From contig JBBHKE010000967.1 in the NCBI GenBank assembly GCA_037447655.1, forward strand, positions 1-62,000: a stretch of 62,000 nucleotides of DNA, given 5' to 3'. Numbering within the stretch: the first letter of the stretch is position 1; each line of letters opens with the position of its first letter. Under the pieces are notes generated by a model. That model was not told the origin of the DNA, made no database searches, and saw only the letters and a program-made list of their open reading frames with translations. Source of the DNA: Zygnema cylindricum. Its lineage: Eukaryota; Streptophyta; Zygnematophyceae; Zygnematales; Zygnemataceae. Shown here one piece after another: positions 56,408 through 62,000 of this stretch. Position numbers and translations under genes: made by a program.

Positions 56408-59400
56408 ATTGTTACCTAAATTACACAAATTGTTAGCGATAACAAGAATTGTCACCTAAATTACACAAACAACTAACGATAACAAGAATTGTTAGCTAAA
56501 TTACAAAAACAGTTAGCGATCACAATAATTCTTACCTAAATTACACACACAGTTAGCACTAACATGAATTGTTATCTAACTTACACAAACTGTTAGAGCT
56601 AACAAGAATGGTTACCTAAATTACACAAACAGATAGCGATAACAACAATTGTTTTCTAACTTACACAAAATGTTAGAGCTAACAAGACTTGTAACCTAAC
56701 TTACTTAAACAATTAGCGATAACAAGAACTGTTTCCTAAATTACACAAACAATTAGTGATAACAGGGATTGTTACCTAAATTACACAAACTGTTACGGAT
56801 AACATGAATTGCTATCTAACTTACACAAAATGTTAGCAATTGCACTAATTGTTACCTAAATTACACACACTGTTAGCGATAACAATAATTATTTTCTAAC
56901 TTATACAAACTGTTAGAGCTAACAAAACTGGTAACCTAACTTACTTAAACAGTTAGCGATAACAAGAATTGTTACCTAAATTATACAAACTGTTAACGAT
57001 AATAGGAATTGTTATCTAAATTACACAAACTGTGAGGGATAACAACAATTGTTACCTAAATTACACAAACAGTTAGCGACAACAAGAATTGTTACCTAAA
57101 TTATACAAACTGTTAGAGATAACATGAATTGTTATCTAACTTACACAAACTGTTAGCGATAACAAGAATTGTAACCTAAATTACACAAAGTGTTAGCGAT
57201 AACAAGAATTGTTTTCTAACTTACACAAATTGTTAGTGCTAACAAAAATTGTTGTCTAACTTACACAAACTGTTAGCGATAACAAGAATTGTTACCTTAC
57301 TTACACAAACTCATAGCAGTAAGAGGACTTGTTACCCAGCTTACACAAACTCTTAGCGCTAACAAGAATCGCTATCTAACTTACACAAATTGTTAGCGAT
57401 AACACGAATTGTTATCTAACTTACACAAAATGTTAGCACTAACAATAATTTTTACCTAAATTACACAAAGAGCGATAACAAGAATTCTTAACTAAATTAC
57501 ACAAACAGTAAGCGATAACAAGAATTGTAACCTAAATTACACAAACTGTTAGCGATAACAAGAATTAATACCTAACTTACACAAACTATTAGCGATAAAA
57601 GGAATTGTTACCTAACTTACACAAACTGTTAGCGCTAACAGGAATTGATATCTAAATTACACAAACAGTTAGCAATAACAAGAATTGTTATCTAAATTAC
57701 AGAAACAATTAGTGATAACAAGAATTGATACCTAAATTACACAAACAATTAGTGATAACAAGAATTCTTAACTAAATTACACAAACAGTAAGCGATAACA
57801 AGAATTGTAATCAAAATTACACAAACTGTTAGCGATAACAAGAATTGTAATCTAAATTACACAAACGGTTAGCGCTAACATGAATTCTTATCTAACTTAC
57901 ACAAACTGTTAGTGATAACAAGAATTAGTACCTAAATTACACAAACAATTAGTGATAACAAGAATTGTTACCTAAATTACACCAACAATTAGCGATAACA
58001 ATAATTGTTACCTAAATTTAACAATTAGGTAGCGATAACAGGAATAGTTGCCTAAATTACACAAACTGTTAGCGATAACAATAATTGTTATCTAACTTAC
58101 ACAAACTGTACGCAATACCAATAATTTTTACCTAAATTACACAAAAAGTTAGCGATAACAACAATTGTTAGCTAAATTACACAAACTTTTAGCGATAACA
58201 TGAATTGTTATCTAAATTACACAAACTGTTAGTGATAACAGGAATTGTAACCTAAATTACACAAAGTGTTAGCGATAACAAGAATTCTTTTCTTACTTAC
58301 ACAAATTGTTAGAGCTTGAAGAATGGTTACCTGACTTACAAAAACAGTTAGCGATAACAGGAATTGTTACCTAAATTACACAAACTGTTAGCAATATTAG
58401 GAATTGTTATCTAAATTACACAAACTGTTAGCGATAACAAGAATTGTAATCTAAATTACACAAATTGTTAGCAATAACAAGAATTGTAATCTAAATTACA
58501 CAAACTCTTAGAGCTTGTTATCTAACTTACAGAAACAATCAGCAATAATAAGAATTGTTACCTAAATTACACAAACAATTAGCGATAACAAGAATTGTTA
58601 CCTAAATTACACAAATAGTTAGCGATAACTATAATTGTAACCTAAATTACACAAACAGGTAGCGATAACAGAAATTGTTACCAAAATTACACAAACAGTA
58701 AGCGATATCAAAAATTGTTACCTAAATTACACAAACAGTTAGCACTAACAGGAATTGATATCTAACTTACACAAACTGTTAGCGCTAATAGGAATGGTTA
58801 CCTAACTTACAAAAACTGTTAGCGATAAGTGGAATTAATACCTAACGTACACAAACTTTAAGCGATAACAAGAATTGTTTACTAAATTACAAAAGCAGTA
58901 AGCGATAACACGATTTGTTACCTAAATTACAAAAAGTGTTAGCGTAACAAGAATTGTTATCTAACTTACACAAAATGTTAGCGCTAATAAAAATTGTTAC
59001 CTAACTTACACAAACTATTAGCTATAAGAGGAATTGTTACCTAACTGACACAAACTGTTAGCGCCAACAGGAATTGTTATCTAACTTATACAAACTATTA
59101 GCGATAACAAATTGTAACCTAAATTACACAAAGTGTAAGCGATAACAAGAATTGTTTTCTAACTTACAAAAAGTGTTAGCGATAACAAAAATTGTTACCT
59201 AAATTATAGAAACAAATAGCGATAACAAGAATTGTTATCTAAATTACACAAACATATTGCAATTAGTGGAATTCTTATCTAAACTACACAAACTGTTAGC
59301 GCTAACAAAAATTGTTACCTAAATTGTTCAAACTTTTAGCTATAGCAATAATTGTTACCTAAATTACAGAAACAGTTAGCGATAAAAGAAATTGTTACCT

Positions 59401-62000
59401 AAATTACAAAAACTTTTAGGGATAACAGGATTGTTACCTAAATTACACAAACTTTTAGCGCTAATAGGAATGGTTACATAACTTACAAAAACTGTTAGCG
59501 ATAAGTGGAATTGTTACCTAACGTACACAAACTTTAAGCGATAACAAGATCTGTTTACTAAATTACAAAAGCAGTAAGCAATAACACGATTTGTTACTTG
59601 AATTACAAAAAGTGTTAGCGTAACAAGAATTGTTATCTAACTTACACAAAATGTTAGCGCTAATAAAAATTGTTACCTAACTTACACAAACTATTAGCTA
59701 TAAGAAGAATTGTTACCTAACTGACACAAACTGTTAGCGCCAACAGGAATTGTTATCTAACTTATACAAACTATTAGGGATAACAGGAATTGTAACCTAA
59801 ATTACACAAAGTGTTAGCGATAACAAGAATTGTTTTCTAACTTACACGAAGTGTTAGCGATAACAAAAATTGTTACCTAAATTACAGAAACAGTTAGCGA
59901 TAACAAGAATTGTTATCTAAATTACACAAACATTTTGCAATTAGTGGAATTGTTATCTAAACTACACAAACTGTTAGCGCTAACAAAAATTGTTACCTAA
60001 ATTGTACAAACTTTTAGCGATAACAATAATTGTTACCTAAATTACAGAAACAGTTAGCGATAAAAAGAATTGTTACCTAAATTACAAAAACTGTTAGCGA
60101 TAACAGTAATTGTTACCTAAATTACACAAATTGTTAGCTATAAGAGGAATTGTTACCTAACTGACACAAACTGTTAGCTCTAACACGAATTGTTACCTAA
60201 CTTACACAAACTTTTAGCGATAACAGGAATTGTAACCTAAATTACACAAAGTGTTAGCGATAATAGGAATTGTTATCTAAATTACACAAAGTGTTTGCGA
60301 TAACAAGAATTGTTTTCTAACTTACACAAATTGTTAGAGCTAAAATAATGGTTACCTAACTTACACAAACAGTTAGCGATAACACGAATTGTTACCTAAC
60401 TTACACAAACAGTTAGCGATAACAGGAATTGTTACCTAAATTACACAAACTGTTAGCGATAACAGGAATTGTTACCTAAATTACACAAACTGTTAGCTAT
60501 AAGAGGAATTGTTACCTAAATTACACAAACTGCTATCGCTAACAGGAATTCTTACTTAACTTACACAAACAGTTAGCGATAACAGGAATTTTTACCTAAA
60601 TTACACAAACTATTAGCGATATTAGGAATTGTTATCTAAATTACACAAAATGTTAGCGATACCAGGAATTGTAATCTCAATTACACAAACTGTTAGCAAT
60701 AACAGGAACTGTAATCTAAATTAAACAAATTGTTAGCGCTAACATGAGTTGTTATCTAACTCACACAAACTGTTAGTGATAACAAAAATTGTTACCTAAA
60801 TTACACAAACAGTTAGCAATAACAGAAATTGTTACCTAAATTACACAAACAGTAAGTGATATCAAAAAATGTTACCTAAATTACACAAATAGTTAACGAT
60901 AACAGGAATATTTATCTAAATTACACAAATTGTTTGCGATAACAACAATTGTTACCTTAATTAGAGAAACAGTTAGCGCTATTAAGAATTGTTATCTAAC
61001 TTACACAAATTGTTAGCGCTAATAGGAATGGTTACCTAACTTACAAAAACGGTTAGCAATAAGAGGAATGGTTACCTAACTTACACAAACTGTTAACGCT
61101 AAAAGGAATTGTTATCTCACTTACACAAACTATTACCTCTAATAAGAATGGTTACCTAACTTACACAAACAGTTAGCGATAAGAGGAATTGTTACCTAAC
61201 TTACACAAACTTTAAGCGATAACAGAAATTGTTACCTAAATTACACAAACAGTTAACGATAACAGGAATATTTATCTAAATTACACAAACTGTTTGCGAT
61301 AACAAGAATTGTTACCTTAATTAGAGAAACAGTTAGCGCTAATAAGAATGGTTACCTAACTTACACAAACTGTTAGTGATAAGAGGAATTGTTACCTAAA
61401 TTACAAAAAAAATTAGCGTAACGAGAATTGTTACCTAAATTACACAAACAATTAGTGATAACAAGAATTATTACCTAAATTACACAAACAGTTAGCGATA
61501 ACAGGAAGTGTTACCTAACTTATACAAACAGTTAGCGATAAATGGTATTGTTACCTAACTTACACAAACTCTTAGCGCTAACAATAATTGTTATCTAAAC
61601 TACACAAATTGTTAGCGATAACAATAATTGTTACCTAAATTACAAAAAAATTTAGCAATAACAAGAATTGATACCTAAATTACAGATACTGTTAGCGATA
61701 ACAAAAATTGTTACCTAAATTACACAAACAATTAGCGTTAACAAGAATTGTTATCTAATTACACAAACAATTAGCGATAACAAGAATTGTTTTCTAAATT
61801 ACACAAATAGTTAGCGATAACAGAAATTGTAACCTAAATTACACAAACAATTAGCGATAACAAGAAATGTTACGTTAATATACAAAAAACTATTAGCGCT
61901 AAAAAGAATTGTTATCTAACTTACACAAATTGTTAGCGCTAACAAGAATTGTTACCTAACTTACACAAATTGTTAGCTATAAGAGTAATTGTTACCTAAG
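56408..62000. repeat. 40-bp satellite array, right block, open at window end
   Basis: About 140 monomers running off the window. From 61,245 to the last base it repeats 50,519-51,274 at an offset of 10,726, with few differences. The blocks at 58,780-59,330 and 59,456-60,000 are also near copies (offset 676). Confidence 0.97.

Noticed and set aside
28127-62000. Firm call of a centromere
   Set aside because: The period and dyads are suggestive, but no centromere-specific retroelement or CENH3 evidence is available. It is left as a hypothesis.

Overview
The window is eukaryotic repeat DNA with no recognisable host gene. It suggests a green plant of the streptophyte lineage (a charophyte alga or an early-diverging land plant). 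The reasons are Ty1/copia elements whose primer-binding site pairs with the plant form of the initiator tRNA-Met anticodon arm, and a Ty3/gypsy element carrying a cytosine-5 DNA methyltransferase (MTase), a combination reported before in charophytes. The species cannot be named from this sequence.

Layout. (1) 1-18,102 is a nest of Ty1/copia elements. A (1-1,641, +) and D (1,642-2,892, -) are fragments. B (-, LTR 3,061-3,303 plus 8,374-9,141, pol 9,142-11,431 plus 17,865-18,102) is split by C (3,304-8,373, +, both LTRs, 5-bp target duplication) and by E (11,432-17,864, +, two 1,041-bp LTRs and an almost complete gag-pol). A solo LTR (4,642-5,481) sits inside C. (2) 18,103-28,116 is a decayed gypsy element, Gyp-1 (+): leader, gag with two zinc knuckles, protease, a C5-MTase domain, RT, RNase H and integrase. 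A 1.37-kb reverse-oriented LTR-like unit interrupts it. (3) After a 10-N gap (28,117-28,126), the rest is a 40-bp tandem satellite, about 26.4 kb or roughly 660 monomers. It is interrupted by Gyp-2 (28,947-34,505, -, 4-bp target duplication), a 149-bp unknown insert (42,266-42,414) and two solo copia LTRs (47,103-48,045 and 55,545-56,407).

How the parts work together. The copia family has an unusual 5' architecture. The Gag start codon lies inside the LTR, the LTR always ends two bases into a codon, and the reading frame runs straight through the primer-binding site. Gyp-1 places its MTase between protease and reverse transcriptase, in canonical motif order with the catalytic Cys kept, but it is broken by frameshifts and stops. 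Element C is non-autonomous: an in-frame gag ORF continues into shrunken RT/RNase H remnants directly before its 3' LTR. The satellite monomer is built of nested dyads, is very constant in length over long stretches, and shows roughly 2-kb higher-order structure and a recent 521-bp duplication. This is what one expects of a centromeric, pericentromeric or other heterochromatic array, though nothing here proves which.

All identities and boundaries were read by eye from the sequence, and no database search was run.
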